From assembly GCF_002266425.1 (NCBI RefSeq), contig NZ_NPMN01000004.1:121769-185768 (forward strand): DNA of 64,000 nt, written 5' to 3'. The position numbers and the translations under genes were made by a program. The DNA comes from Tissierella sp. P1 (GTDB taxonomy: Bacteria; Bacillota; Clostridia; Tissierellales; Tissierellaceae). This document shows, in pieces, positions 1 to 9,418 of this stretch. The stretch's first letter is position 1. The number at the start of each line of letters is the position of its first letter. The notes below the pieces were generated by a model. That model searched no databases, had not been told where the DNA came from, and was given only the letters and a program-made list of their open reading frames with translations.

Positions 1-983
1 TGTCTACTCCTTTGGTAAGGAAACTAGCATTTAAGGTAGGGGCCGTTGATATTCCAAAAGATGATAGAAGAGTGCACAAAGAGGCTATGCCACTTATTGG
101 TGGTTTGGCTATATTTGTAGCAGTAATTGTGGTTACTTTAATATTTTTACCTTTAGAAAAAGAAATTATTTCAATAATAATAGGTGGAACTGTTATTGTA
201 ATAGGGGGCATAATAGACGATCTTAAGGAGCTAAAACCTAAAACTAAATTTATGTTTCAAATCATAGCAGGCTTGATACTTATATTTGGTGATGTGAAAG
301 TTGATTTCATTACAAATCCCTTTACAAAAAACAGCTCACTGCTGTACTTAAATTGGTTATCTATACCTATTACTTTGTTTTGGGTAGTTGGTATTACTAA
401 TACATTAAACTTCATAGATGGATTAGATGGATTATCTGCGGGAGTTGCTATGATATCAAGTATAACCCTTATGATTGTAGCTAGTAAAGGGTATACTAGC
501 AATTATATCAGTGTGATCATAATGTCAGCTGCTATAGCTGGTGCATGTTTAGGCTTTTTACCATTTAATTTTAACCCAGCGAAGATTTTCATGGGTGATA
601 CTGGTGCATTATTCTTAGGATTTATGTTAGCCGCCATAACAATAGAAGGTGTTATGAAGAGCGTAGCAACTATTGCTATTGTTGCACCTATACTTATATT
701 ATCTGTACCCATTTTTGATACTACTTTTGCAATATTTAGGAGATTATTAAATGGGCAATCTATATCAGCGGCAGATAAAGGACATTTACACCATAGGCTT
801 TTAAGTAGAGGGTATTCTCAGAGAAAATCCGTGCTAATACTTTATGGCATATCTGCGATTTTTGGCTTATTTGCAATATTAGTATCTCAAGCCAATAGTA
901 GACAGGCTGTATATTTATCTTTAGTGTTACTTATCGTATCAGTGCTAGTAGCCATAAAGCTGGGGATATTTGAAAAGAGATAG
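1..983 (+). CDS. WecA/TagO-type undecaprenyl-phosphate GlcNAc-1-phosphate transferase, 5'-truncated by the window edge
   Basis: Integral-membrane MraY/WecA-family enzyme that transfers a sugar-1-phosphate from a UDP-sugar to undecaprenyl phosphate, the first step of wall-teichoic-acid or other surface-glycan synthesis. Visible family marks are the IIDDLKE acidic pair, NFIDGLDGLSAG, the GDTGALFLGF loop and the HLHHRLLSRG loop, which is typical of the WecA/TagO/RgpG branch rather than MraY. Multiple hydrophobic segments span the protein. The reading frame is open to base 3 and translates as S-T-P-L-V-R upstream of the TTG at 12, so the true start lies outside the window. The next gene makes UDP-ManNAc, which fits a teichoic-acid or ManNAc-containing polymer role. 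Confidence 0.9.
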   Translation, partial: STPLVRKLAFKVGAVDIPKDDRRVHKEAMPLIGGLAIFVAVIVVTLIFLPLEKEIISIIIGGTVIVIGGIIDDLKELKPKTKFMFQIIAGLILIFGDVKVDFITNPFTKNSSLLYLNWLSIPITLFWVVGITNTLNFIDGLDGLSAGVAMISSITLMIVASKGYTSNYISVIIMSAAIAGACLGFLPFNFNPAKIFMGDTGALFLGFMLAAITIEGVMKSVATIAIVAPILILSVPIFDTTFAIFRRLLNGQSISAADKGHLHHRLLSRGYSQRKSVLILYGISAIFGLFAILVSQANSRQAVYLSLVLLIVSVLVAIKLGIFEKR

Positions 984-1101
984 CGAATAGTTAAGAGTAT
1001 TAAAAGCAGTGAATAGTGAAGAGTGAAAAGTGAATAGTTCAGGATAAGGATTTTTGGGGTCTTTTAGTCTTTTCAACTATTCACTATTAGTTATTCACTA
1101 A
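983..1101. repeat. Dispersed GTGAATA-type inverted repeat element
   Basis: The gap between the transferase and the epimerase holds several GTGAATAG-like units spaced about 7 bp apart on the left (about 1009-1040) and complementary CTATTCACTATT units on the right (about 1075-1100), separated by an unrelated centre. RNA from it could fold into a long imperfect hairpin. Related elements lie at 5237-5400 and, as a TGTGAATT variant, at 2221-2362, 11474-11528 and 33968-34190. Confidence 0.6.
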
Positions 1102-1125
1102 AGAGATGAAAGGATGATTTATCTT

Positions 1126-2274
1126 ATGAAAATAATGACTGTCTTTGGTACAAGACCAGAGGGAATCAAGATGGCTCCAATAATTAAGGAGTTGGAGAAG
1201 AGAGAAGGTATTGAATCTGTTATATGCATTACTGCTCAACATAGACAGATGTTAGATCCGGTACTAAATATATTTAATATAAAACCGGATTATGATTTGA
1301 ATATATTTAAACCTGGACAAACTCTAACAGAAATCACAACAAGGGCCTTAGAAGGTCTAGAGGAAGTAATTATAAAGGAGAAGCCTGACGTACTACTGGT
1401 TCAAGGTGATACTACTACAGTATTTGCAGGAGCTTTAGCTGCATTTTATCAAAAGGTAAAGGTTGGGCATGTAGAAGCAGGACTTCGTAGTGGAAATCTA
1501 TATTCACCATATCCTGAGGAAGCTAATAGGAGATTAGCTGGTTTACTTGCAAATTTTCATTTTGCTCCAACAGAAAGGAATAGGCAAAACTTATTAAAAG
1601 AAGATTATTCAGATGAAAAAATATTTATTACAGGCAATACTGTAATAGATGCTTTAAAGTATGTTATCAAAGAAGATTACATATTTGATATTGATTTATT
1701 AAACAATCTAGATTATGAGAATAAAAGAGTAATTTTAATTACAGCCCATAGGAGTGAAAATATTGGTAAGCCTATGGAAAATATATTTACTGCAATTAAA
1801 GATATTATGGAAAAATATGAAGATGTAGAATTAGTTTTTCCTATGCATCTAAATCCTAAGGTACGAGAAATTGCTAATAAAGTTTTAACAAACAATGATA
1901 GGATACATTTGATAGAGCCTTTAGATTATGCACCTATGGCAAATCTTATGGCAAAAGCACATCTAATCGTTACAGATTCAGGTGGACTTCAAGAAGAAGG
2001 ACCAACCTTTGGCAAGCCTGTACTTGTAGTTCGTGAAGAAACAGAAAGACCAGAAGGAATAGAGGCTGGAACAGCTAAACTAGTAGGTACTAAATATGAG
2101 AGTGTATTTAATGAGCTTAATCTTCTGTTATCAAATAAGGATGAATATAATAAGATGGCTAATGCTGTAAATCCATATGGAGATGGAAAGGCAAGTGAGA
2201 GAATAGTAGACATATTGATCAATTCACAATGCACGATGCACAACTTAAACAATGCACAATTGGGAAAGCGGTGA
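1126..2274 (+). CDS. wecB: UDP-N-acetylglucosamine 2-epimerase, non-hydrolysing
   Basis: Interconverts UDP-GlcNAc and UDP-ManNAc in the cytoplasm. The N-terminal FGTRPEGIKMAP motif, the HVEAGLRSG segment, EEANRR, the HRSEN motif and DSGGLQEEGPTFGKP are diagnostic of the WecB/MnaA family. I place the start at ATG 1126: the ATG at 1114 touches the Shine-Dalgarno (gaaagg), whereas 1126 has workable spacing and gives the usual MKIMTVFGTRPE N-terminus. The last ~20 residues (from about INSQCTMHNL) are encoded by the left arm of an intergenic repeat and are not family sequence, so the natural C-terminus seems to have been replaced. Adjacent to the WecA/TagO gene, suggesting a shared surface-polymer pathway. 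Confidence 0.93.
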   Translation: MKIMTVFGTRPEGIKMAPIIKELEKREGIESVICITAQHRQMLDPVLNIFNIKPDYDLNIFKPGQTLTEITTRALEGLEEVIIKEKPDVLLVQGDTTTVFAGALAAFYQKVKVGHVEAGLRSGNLYSPYPEEANRRLAGLLANFHFAPTERNRQNLLKEDYSDEKIFITGNTVIDALKYVIKEDYIFDIDLLNNLDYENKRVILITAHRSENIGKPMENIFTAIKDIMEKYEDVELVFPMHLNPKVREIANKVLTNNDRIHLIEPLDYAPMANLMAKAHLIVTDSGGLQEEGPTFGKPVLVVREETERPEGIEAGTAKLVGTKYESVFNELNLLLSNKDEYNKMANAVNPYGDGKASERIVDILINSQCTMHNLNNAQLGKR

Positions 2275-2362
2275 ACTAGGGGCAAAAGGCCCCAAAAACG
2301 TTCTAAAGCAATTGTGAATTGTGAACTGTGAATTGTGAATTAGAGAAGTGAATTGTGCATTA
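2221..2362. repeat. Dispersed TGTGAATT-type inverted repeat element
   Basis: Left arm around 2221-2262 has TTCACAATGCAC-like units; right arm around 2310-2361 has four or more TGTGAATTG/TGAACTG units in tandem. The centre contains a GGGGC...GCCCC hairpin (about 2279-2295). The left arm lies inside the wecB reading frame and supplies its stop codon. Confidence 0.6.
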
Positions 2363-2379
2363 AAAAAGGGGTTGAGATT

Positions 2380-3761
2380 TTGGTAGATAAATTAACCGAA
2401 CTTAGGGATAGTTTTGAAATGTTAGAGGATATTTTAAATTATGCATATGAAGGCTATGTATTAGTTGATCCTGAAGGCAAAATAGTTAAGATGAATTATG
2501 AAAAGCTTTTAGGAATAAAAGAAGAAGACGCAATCGGAAAACCAGTAGAAGAAATTATCGAAAATACTCGTATGCATATTGTAGTAAAGACAGGGGCTAA
2601 GGAGTTAAGAGATGTACAGAGAATACAAGGTCATGATATGATTACAAACCGTATTCCCATAATAAAGCAGAACAAAGTAATTGGAGCCGTAGGCACAGTG
2701 CTTTTTAAAGATATCAGCGAAGTAAAGGAGTTGGCTCACCAGCTCCTTGATTTGCAATCAAAGATAAATAAATATAGAGGTGAAATTGAAAGAATAGAAG
2801 GGAGTAAGTACTCCTTTGATAGTATTATCACTAGAAATCCAAAGATGGAATATTTAAAAAAGGTTGGTAGGATGGCAGCAGAAACAAATTCAACTGTGCT
2901 TATTACAGGAGAATCTGGTACTGGTAAGGAGTTATTTGCACATGCAATTCATAGAGCAAGCTATAGAAAGGGAGAGGCCTTTATAGCTATTAATTGTGCT
3001 GCAATCCCCAAAGACTTATTAGAATCCGAGTTATTTGGATATGATAGTGGTGCATTTACTGGAGCTAGAAAAGAAGGTAAGGTTGGAAAATTTGAACTTG
3101 CTTCAGGAGGAACCATTTTTTAGATGAAATAGGAGATATGCCTTTAGAAATGCAGGCAAAAATTCTTAGGGTATTAGAATCTAAAGAATTTGAAAGAATT
3201 GGCAGTAACAAAAAAGTTTCATTCGATGCTAGAGTTATAGCAGCTACAAATGAAAATATAGAAGAAGCAATAAAAAAGGGTAAATTCAGGGAGGATTTAT
3301 ACTACAGATTAAATGTAATAACTATAGAAATTCCACCACTTCATGAAAGAATTGAGGATATAGAGCCTTTGAGTCAGGATATTCTTGCTTTTTTACTTAG
3401 GGAAATGAACCTAGGAGAAAAAGAGCTGGCTAGAGAAACTATAAAAATCCTTAAATCATATAGTTGGCCAGGAAATGTAAGAGAACTAAGAAATGTATTG
3501 GAAAGAGCAATTAATCTTTCTACAGGTAGGATTATTTTGCCAGAACATCTACCAGAAAGACTTATGAATAGGGCAAGCTATATAGTGGGAGACCCAGATG
3601 ATATACCTTTATTAAAGGATGTTGTTTTAGTAGCTGAAAAAGAAGCCATAGAGAAAGCTCTTGTTTTGACCAAGGGAAATAAATCTCTAGCTGCCGAGAA
3701 ATTGGGAATACACAGGACAGCTCTATATAAAAAGATTGATAAGTATAAAATAGAAAGTTGA
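2380..3761 (+). CDS. PAS-domain sigma-54-dependent transcriptional activator (apparent frameshift at about 3120)
   Basis: Enhancer-binding activator that would hydrolyse ATP to open sigma-54 promoters. Order: N-terminal PAS-like sensor (about residues 15-110), linker helix, AAA+ domain with Walker A GESGTGKE and the sigma-54 contact motif GAFTGA, then a Fis-type helix-turn-helix at the C-terminus (LAAEKLGIHRTALYKKI). The frame breaks exactly at Walker B: the run of six T at 3116-3121 gives ATT TTT TAG, while one more T would read I-F-L-D-E-I-G-D and restore about 460 residues. TTG 2380 is chosen as start because of the aaaggggttgag Shine-Dalgarno; upstream codons are repeat sequence. Its neighbours and a sigma-54 promoter 200 bp downstream make the thiolase/CoA-transferase genes its likely target. 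Confidence 0.85.
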
Positions 3762-3791
3762 AATGTAGCTAGAAATATACAAAATTATTGA

Positions 3792-3908
3792 TGATGTATA
3801 CTTTTTGCTACATGATTTTTATATAAATATAAGCAAACTGTATAATAAAACGTACACTCTATAAATATTACATCATATCAAAAAAATCATAATTTAATTT
3901 ATACATCA
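3792..3908 (+). promoter_or_regulatory. Candidate upstream activator sites for the sigma-54 regulator
   Basis: The motif TGATGTATA at 3792-3800 recurs inverted as TATACATCA at 3900-3908, with a third partial copy TACATCA at 3869-3875. The copies lie about 60-170 bp upstream of the -24/-12 promoter, the usual place for enhancer sites of Fis-type activators. Assignment to the neighbouring regulator is inference from position. Confidence 0.45.
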
Positions 3909-3960
3909 TATACATTAGTGAACTCAACAGTTTTAGTCAATAAAATACTTTTTATATAAC

Positions 3961-3977
3961 TTGGCACAATAATTGCT
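3961..3977 (+). promoter_or_regulatory. Sigma-54 (-24/-12) promoter of the thiolase/CoA-transferase genes
   Basis: TTGGCACAATAATTGCT matches the sigma-54 consensus, with the invariant GG (3963-3964) and GC (3975-3976) separated by exactly 10 bases. Transcription would begin near 3988, about 70 bases before the thiolase ATG. A sigma-54 activator gene ends 200 bp upstream. Confidence 0.85.
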
Positions 3978-4057
3978 ATTATATTTATTATATGGATTTA
4001 ATAAAAAATTACAAATAGATTGATTTAAAAAACAAATAAATTATAGGAGGTATAAAA

Positions 4058-5236
4058 ATGAGAGAAGTTGTTATTGCTTCAGCAGTTAGAACACCTATTG
4101 GTGCATTTGGAGGTAAGTTTAAAGATGTTTCTGCAGTGCAACTTGGTACTATAGTAGCTAAGGAAGCCCTAAAAAGAGCAAAAGTAGATCCAAGTATGGT
4201 AGATGAAGTTATTTTTGGTAATGTATTACAAGCTGGATTAGGCCAAAACGTTGCTAGACAGGTATCAGTACATGCAGGTATTCCTGTAGAAGTACCTTCT
4301 TTTACAGTTAATAAAGTTTGTGGTTCTGGACTAAAGACAGTTGCTTGGCAGTCTCAGGCTATTTTAGCAGGAGAAGCAGATATAGTATTAGCAGGTGGTA
4401 CAGAGAATATGAGTCAGGCTCCATATCTATTAAAATCTGCTAGATGGGGTCAAAGAATGGGTAATGGTCAAATAGAAGATTACATGGTACAAGATGGTCT
4501 AACTGATATTTTCAATAATTACCATATGGGAATTACAGCAGAAAATATTGTAGAAAAATATGGCCTTACTCGTGAGGAACAAGATCAATTATCATTAGGA
4601 AGCCAAAACAAAGCAGAAGAAGCTGTAAAGAGTGGAAGATTTAAAGAAGAAATTATTGCTGTTGAGATTCCTCAAAGAAAGGGAGATCCAATAGTTGTTG
4701 ATACTGATGAATATCCAAAATTTGGTACTACCATAGAGACGTTAGGAAAACTTAGACCAGCATTTAAGAAAGATGGTAGTGTAACTGCAGGAAATGCTTC
4801 TGGTATCAATGATGGAGCAGCTGCTTTAGTTGTAATGAGTAAAGAAAAGGCTGACGAGCTAGGAATTACTCCATTAGCTACTATTGCATCCTATGCTTCA
4901 GCAGGGGTGGAGCCATCCTTAATGGGAACTGGACCTATTCCGGCTACAAGAAAAGCTTTAACTAAAGCTAATATGACAGTAGAAGATTTAGATTTAATAG
5001 AAGCAAACGAAGCTTTTGCAGCTCAAGCATTATCAGTTATAAAGGATCTTAACCTTGACACTGATAAAGTTAACGTAAATGGTGGAGCTATAGCTTTAGG
5101 TCATCCAATAGGCGCTTCAGGAGCTAGAATATTAGTTTCATTATTACATGAAATGGCAAAGAGAGATGCTAAAAATGGTTTAGCTACCCTATGTATAGGT
5201 GGAGGACAAGGAATAGCTATGATAGTTAAAAGATAG
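4058..5236 (+). CDS. thlA: Acetyl-CoA C-acetyltransferase (thiolase)
   Basis: Biosynthetic/degradative thiolase II that condenses two acetyl-CoA to acetoacetyl-CoA or cleaves the latter. At 392 residues it has the normal family length. The nucleophilic Cys88 sits in NKVCGSG; the C-terminal [14 protein letters not shown] (His) and LCIGGGQG (second Cys) supply the other catalytic residues. A strong Shine-Dalgarno (ataggaggt) lies 8 bases before the ATG. It is preceded by a sigma-54 promoter and followed by the two CoA-transferase subunits, so the group probably handles acetoacetyl-CoA in butyrate or amino-acid fermentation under control of the PAS/AAA activator. Confidence 0.95.
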   Translation: MREVVIASAVRTPIGAFGGKFKDVSAVQLGTIVAKEALKRAKVDPSMVDEVIFGNVLQAGLGQNVARQVSVHAGIPVEVPSFTVNKVCGSGLKTVAWQSQAILAGEADIVLAGGTENMSQAPYLLKSARWGQRMGNGQIEDYMVQDGLTDIFNNYHMGITAENIVEKYGLTREEQDQLSLGSQNKAEEAVKSGRFKEEIIAVEIPQRKGDPIVVDTDEYPKFGTTIETLGKLRPAFKKDGSVTAGNASGINDGAAALVVMSKEKADELGITPLATIASYASAGVEPSLMGTGPIPATRKALTKANMTVEDLDLIEANEAFAAQALSVIKDLNLDTDKVNVNGGAIALGHPIGASGARILVSLLHEMAKRDAKNGLATLCIGGGQGIAMIVKR

Positions 5237-5400
5237 TGAATAATTAAAAGTGAATAGTGAATAACAGAAAGTAGTTATATATAATAGTGAATAAATAATA
5301 GTTTGAAAGGCTAAAAGAGATGGCTATCCTTATCTTTTAAACTATTGGATTTTCACTAATTCTAAAACTATTCACTATTCTCTCTTCACTATTGACTAAA
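5237..5400. repeat. Dispersed GTGAATA-type inverted repeat element
   Basis: Between thlA and the CoA-transferase: GTGAATA-like units at about 5237-5292 and complementary TTCACTA/ATTCACTATTC units at about 5354-5395, with an inner imperfect hairpin (AGTTTGAAA... / ...TTTTAAACT). Same family as the element at 983-1101. It sits inside a presumed operon, so the mRNA would carry a long stem here. Confidence 0.6.
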
Positions 5401-5417
5401 TAAAGGAGGTTGTATTT

Positions 5418-6074
5418 ATGAATAAAGTTATATCTATTGATGCAGCTATAGATCATATTAAAGATGGTATGACTATTATGATCGGTGGATTCTTAGGATG
5501 TGGATCACCACACAGATTAATCGACGCTCTTGTGAAAAAGGGTGTTAAAGATTTAACATTAATTTGCAATGATTCTGGTTTTCCAGAAATAGGTGCGGGT
5601 AAATTGGTAGTAAATAAACAAATTAAAAAACTTATAGCTTCTCATGTTGGGACAAACCGTGAAACTGGAAATCAAATGAATTCTGGCGAAATGGAGGTAG
5701 TATTAGTACCACAAGGAACTCTTGCAGAGCAAGTAAGGGCAGGAGGAGCTGGACTTGGTGGATTTTTAACACCAACAGGAGTAGGTACAATAGTTGAAGA
5801 AGGTAAAGAAAAGATGATAATTGATGGAAAGACATATCTTCTTGAGAAACCACTTAGAGCAGACGTTGCTTTAATTGCTGGAGCAACTGTAGATAAATTT
5901 GGTAATATCGTATATCATGGTGCTACAAGAAATTTCAACACACTTATGGCTACTGCTGCAGATACAGTAATCGTTGAAGCTGAAAAGGTTTTAGAAATAG
6001 GAGAACTTGATCCTAATGATGTTGTTACTTCAGGAATATTTGTAGATTATATTGTTAATGGAGGTGACAAATAA
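5418..6074 (+). CDS. ctfA: CoA-transferase subunit A (acetate/butyrate-acetoacetate type)
   Basis: Alpha subunit of a class I 3-oxoacid CoA-transferase that moves CoA between acetoacetyl-CoA (or butyryl-CoA) and a free acid such as acetate. Length (218 residues) and the motifs [14 protein letters not shown], the glycine-rich [15 protein letters not shown] and [11 protein letters not shown] are typical of the AtoD/CtfA/ScoA family. The exact acid substrates cannot be decided from sequence. Shine-Dalgarno aaaggaggt precedes ATG 5418. The stop codon overlaps the start of subunit B by one base (TAATG), implying translational coupling for 1:1 assembly. Confidence 0.92.
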   Translation: MNKVISIDAAIDHIKDGMTIMIGGFLGCGSPHRLIDALVKKGVKDLTLICNDSGFPEIGAGKLVVNKQIKKLIASHVGTNRETGNQMNSGEMEVVLVPQGTLAEQVRAGGAGLGGFLTPTGVGTIVEEGKEKMIIDGKTYLLEKPLRADVALIAGATVDKFGNIVYHGATRNFNTLMATAADTVIVEAEKVLEIGELDPNDVVTSGIFVDYIVNGGDK

Positions 6075-6724
6075 TGGATAAGAAAGAATTCATTGCTAGA
6101 CGTGTAGCTAAAGAACTAAAAGACGGAGACGTAGTTAACCTTGGCATCGGATTGCCAACTATGGTAGCTAACCATGTACCTGAAAATATGACAGTGTTTT
6201 TCCAATCAGAAAATGGATTTATAGGCCTTGGACCTGCTCCAGAAGAAGGCAAAGAGGACCCTTATATAGTAAATGCAGGAGCTCAATGTGTAACTATTCT
6301 GCCTGGTGGAATATTCTTTGACTCCGCTACATCCTTTGGTATTATTCGTGGAGGTCATGTTGATATGACAGTACTTGGAGCACTTCAGGTAGATGAAAAA
6401 GGTAATCTTGCTAACTGGATGATACCAGGAAAAATGGTTCCAGGTATGGGAGGAGCTATGGATTTAGTAACAGGAGCTAAAAAGGTAATAGTAGCTATGG
6501 AACATACCATAAAAGGAAGTCATAAGATATTAAAGGAATGCAACCTTCCATTGACAGCTGCGGGAGAAGTAAATCTTATTATTACTGAAATGGGAGTTAT
6601 AGAAGTAACTAAAGAAGGTTTAGTATTGAAGGAAATTAATCCAGAATTTACTGTAGAAGAAGTGCAAGCAGCTACAGAAGCTAAGTTAATAATTTCTGAA
6701 AACTTAATAAAGATGGAAATCTAA
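6074..6724 (+). CDS. ctfB: CoA-transferase subunit B (acetate/butyrate-acetoacetate type)
   Basis: Beta subunit of the class I CoA-transferase. It carries the catalytic glutamate in the [10 protein letters not shown] motif (about residues 50-59), which forms the glutamyl-CoA thioester intermediate; [15 protein letters not shown] and [10 protein letters not shown] are further family blocks. Length 216 residues is normal. Its ATG overlaps the subunit A stop. A strong terminator follows, ending the thiolase/CoA-transferase unit. Confidence 0.92.
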   Translation: MDKKEFIARRVAKELKDGDVVNLGIGLPTMVANHVPENMTVFFQSENGFIGLGPAPEEGKEDPYIVNAGAQCVTILPGGIFFDSATSFGIIRGGHVDMTVLGALQVDEKGNLANWMIPGKMVPGMGGAMDLVTGAKKVIVAMEHTIKGSHKILKECNLPLTAAGEVNLIITEMGVIEVTKEGLVLKEINPEFTVEEVQAATEAKLIISENLIKMEI

Positions 6725-6735
6725 ATTTTTCTGAA

Positions 6736-6766
6736 ATAGCCCTTAGTACCTAAGGGCTATTTTTTA
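6736..6766 (+). terminator. Rho-independent terminator after ctfB
   Basis: Perfect 11-bp stem ATAGCCCTTAG / CTAAGGGCTAT (6736-6746 and 6750-6760) with a 3-base loop, followed by a T run. Confidence 0.92.
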
Positions 6767-7077
6767 TAACGAATAGGAAAGTTCTATTTTTTCTCTTTTC
6801 CATTTTAGAACTTGCTATGATCTAAATATGTTTTAAGCAGATTGCCGAAATCTTTGATTTTGTGTAAGTTGCTTATGTATTGTCCAAAAAAGACTTTCTT
6901 TTTCTTTAATATAAGCTTGAATTTAAATAGGTGTAGGAAATAGATTTCTTAATATATTAACGTCTCAATAGAAGTTTTTGTTATATTGTGATAGTCAAAT
7001 TTTGCAATATTGCATTAAATTACTTGCATAATATTGTAAAATTTTATATAATTGCAATAGTATTTTAAAAATATTCT
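6767..7077. other. Gene-free AT-rich leader upstream of the atp operon
   Basis: No supported ORF or RNA gene. It contains a perfect 12-bp palindrome TGCAATATTGCA at 7003-7014 and related TTGCATAATATTGTAA and ATTGCAAT segments just downstream, 70 bp above the predicted promoter. These could be an operator, but no regulator is recognised. Confidence 0.4.
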
Positions 7078-7107
7078 TTGCGTAATGTGACACGTTAATG
7101 TTATAAT
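7078..7107 (+). promoter_or_regulatory. Probable sigma-A promoter of the atp operon
   Basis: TTGCGT (7078-7083) and TATAAT (7102-7107) are separated by 18 bases, 41 bases before the first atp gene. Confidence 0.6.
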
Positions 7108-7148
7108 TATAACATACTAATGAAAAATGTTTACCATGGAGTGAGGAA

Positions 7149-7376
7149 ATGAAGAATAAAAACTATAAGGATATCTTTCAAAACCTAACTTTGATTACTC
7201 AAGTTGGCCTCTCTGTTATTACACCTATTTTGCTCGGTGTTTTCTTGGGGCAATTTATAGATAATAAAGTTGGTACGAATGGTATCTTTTCTATTATCTT
7301 CATTATTTTTGGTGTTGGTGCAGGTTTTTTGAATATATTTAAATTAGCTGGCAATAAAGGAAACAAAAGGAAGTGA
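7149..7376 (+). CDS. atpZ: AtpZ/AtpI-family accessory membrane protein of the ATP synthase
   Basis: Small (75 residues) protein with two hydrophobic segments (about 18-36 and 44-66) and a basic C-terminus, typical of AtpZ-like subunits encoded at the head of Firmicutes atp operons. Such proteins are thought to help ion/Mg2+ handling or rotor-ring assembly; no catalytic role is known. First gene of the operon; Shine-Dalgarno gtgagg before ATG 7149. The next gene starts 4 bases after its stop. Confidence 0.8.
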   Translation: MKNKNYKDIFQNLTLITQVGLSVITPILLGVFLGQFIDNKVGTNGIFSIIFIIFGVGAGFLNIFKLAGNKGNKRK

Positions 7377-7380
7377 ATAT

Positions 7381-7761
7381 ATGAATAATGATTTAGTGTT
7401 TAAAGTAACAAAACGAGTAAGTATAATTTCACTATTAATTATTGGAAGTGCTGCTTTTATATTTAAAAATTCTAAGCCAATTATACTTGGGTATATATTT
7501 GGAGCAATAATTAGTATATTAGGGTTTAAATTGCTTCATAATACTATAAATAAGGCTGTGGAAATGTCACCAGGTAAAGCTGCTGCTTATTCTACTGTAC
7601 ACTATATTTTAAGATATTTGATATATTTTATTGTACTTTCAGTAGCTGCCATAGCAGATTATCTTAATTTTCCTGCAGCTATTTTGGGGCTTTTAATGGT
7701 CAAAATTGTCATATTAGGTTCAGGGATATTTGACAAAGATTTTCAGAAATATCAGAAATAA
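7381..7761 (+). CDS. atpI: ATP synthase subunit I (AtpI-like)
   Basis: 126-residue membrane protein with four predicted hydrophobic segments, in the usual atpI position between atpZ and atpB. AtpI proteins are poorly conserved; the call rests on size, topology and position. Family members act as chaperones for assembly of the c-ring. The 70 bases to atpB hold an AT-rich palindrome (ATTAATAAATTATTAAT) of unknown role. Confidence 0.75.
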   Translation: MNNDLVFKVTKRVSIISLLIIGSAAFIFKNSKPIILGYIFGAIISILGFKLLHNTINKAVEMSPGKAAAYSTVHYILRYLIYFIVLSVAAIADYLNFPAAILGLLMVKIVILGSGIFDKDFQKYQK

Positions 7762-7849
7762 ATAATTAATAAATTATTAATTATTTATATATTACATTTA
7801 GGAAATAAGAATAAGTAATATATAGCAAAGTATGAAAGGAGGGATATAT

Positions 7850-8518
7850 TTGGAATTATTATTAAAAATATTTGGGATGGAAATAATTGTACCTGACACT
7901 ATTGTTAATATGTGGATAGTTACAATATTATTAATTATTTTTGCCTTTATAGTTAATAGTAAAATTAAAAAGGCTAATGTAGATGAAGTACCATCAAATT
8001 TCCTAAATGTTGTAGAACTAATAGTGGAATCTATAGAGAATCTAGTTAACACAACTATGGGCCCACAAAATATCAAATTTGCACCTTATATTTTAACTCT
8101 AGCATTATTTTTGGCAGTAGCTAATTTATTTGGGTTACTAGGATTTTCACCACCCACATCAGATTATTCTGTTACATTTTCTCTAGCTTTAATTACTTTT
8201 GCGTTAACGCAGTTTTGGAAATTTAGAAATTCTAGAGGCTTAGGTGGTTATTTAAAGAGTTTTACAGAACCTATGATTTTTTTAACTCCGCTAAATGTAA
8301 TTGGTGAGTTAGCCAACCCAATTTCATTATCTTTCCGTCTTTTCGGAAATATTATGAGTGGTGGAATTATTATGGGCTTGCTATATCAGGCACTAGGATT
8401 AATTGCACCAGTTATTGCGGCACCATTGCATGCTTATTTTGATGTATTCTCTGGATTGTTGCAAACATTTATATTTATAATGCTATCTATGATATTCATA
8501 GGTGGGGCAGAAGAGTAA
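7850..8518 (+). CDS. atpB: ATP synthase F0 subunit a
   Basis: Stator subunit that forms the two ion half-channels against the c-ring. The essential arginine lies in NPISLSFRLFGN; other family blocks are GLLGFSPPTSDYS and FDVFSGLLQTFIF. The ATG at 7832 overlaps the Shine-Dalgarno itself (aaaggaggg), so I choose TTG 7850, seven bases beyond it, giving about 222 residues. Several transmembrane helices are evident. In the atp operon between atpI and atpE. Confidence 0.93.
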   Translation: MELLLKIFGMEIIVPDTIVNMWIVTILLIIFAFIVNSKIKKANVDEVPSNFLNVVELIVESIENLVNTTMGPQNIKFAPYILTLALFLAVANLFGLLGFSPPTSDYSVTFSLALITFALTQFWKFRNSRGLGGYLKSFTEPMIFLTPLNVIGELANPISLSFRLFGNIMSGGIIMGLLYQALGLIAPVIAAPLHAYFDVFSGLLQTFIFIMLSMIFIGGAEE

Positions 8519-8531
8519 ATTATTTTTCTAA

Positions 8532-8837
<306 letters not shown>

Positions 8838-8908
8838 TATCTGATGTTTAATCCCTGGATGTGTTCTAATGGGACACTGGGGGTATCTCAGGCTAAGGAG
8901 GTTAGTTT

Positions 8909-9418
8909 ATGTTTGTAGTTAGAGCCTTGCCAGAACTTTCATCTATGATTTTAGCTTGGGTGGCTTTGTTGTTACTCTATCTAATGCTTAGGCATTTCTT
9001 ATATAAACCAGTTTCACAATATCTAAATGCTAGAAAAGAAAAAATTAAATCAGATATTGATGGAGCAAAGGTATTAAAGGAAGAGGCTATAGCCTTAAGA
9101 GATGATTATGAGTCAAGAATTAGCCTTGCCAAGAAGGAAAGTCAAGAAATTATTGAATCTGCTAGAAAGCGTGGAGAAGAATTGAAAGAAGGCATATTAG
9201 CAGAAGCTAAAAAAGAAGCTGAAGGCATAGTATCAAGAGCTAGAAAAGAAATAGCTCGTGAAAGAGAAGTAGCTTTTCAAGACATTAAATCCCAAGCTGG
9301 CGAAATTGCAATCTTAATTGCTTCTAGGATTATGGAAGAAGAAATTAAAATTGATAAACAAAAAAATTTAATCGATAAATTTATTGATGAGGTAGGTAGT
9401 TCAAAATGGCAGAGTTAA
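8909..9418 (+). CDS. atpF: ATP synthase F0 subunit b
   Basis: Peripheral stalk subunit: one N-terminal transmembrane helix (about residues 12-30) followed by a long, charged, coiled-coil helix. 169 residues, normal length. Shine-Dalgarno aaggagg precedes ATG 8909. Its 3' end overlaps atpH by 13 bases, indicating coupled translation. A 71-base gap separates it from atpE, with an imperfect stem-loop (GTGT...ACAC) that may adjust subunit c stoichiometry. Confidence 0.92.
   Translation: MFVVRALPELSSMILAWVALLLLYLMLRHFLYKPVSQYLNARKEKIKSDIDGAKVLKEEAIALRDDYESRISLAKKESQEIIESARKRGEELKEGILAEAKKEAEGIVSRARKEIAREREVAFQDIKSQAGEIAILIASRIMEEEIKIDKQKNLIDKFIDEVGSSKWQS

Noticed and set aside
3104..3150. Programmed frameshift in the sigma-54 activator
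   Set aside because: The break falls in a T run at Walker B with no stimulatory structure seen, and six other genes in the window show the same single-deletion pattern.
983..5400. Heptad repeats considered as a CRISPR array
   Set aside because: Units are about 7-8 bp, contiguous, and lack unique spacers of constant size; no cas genes in the window.
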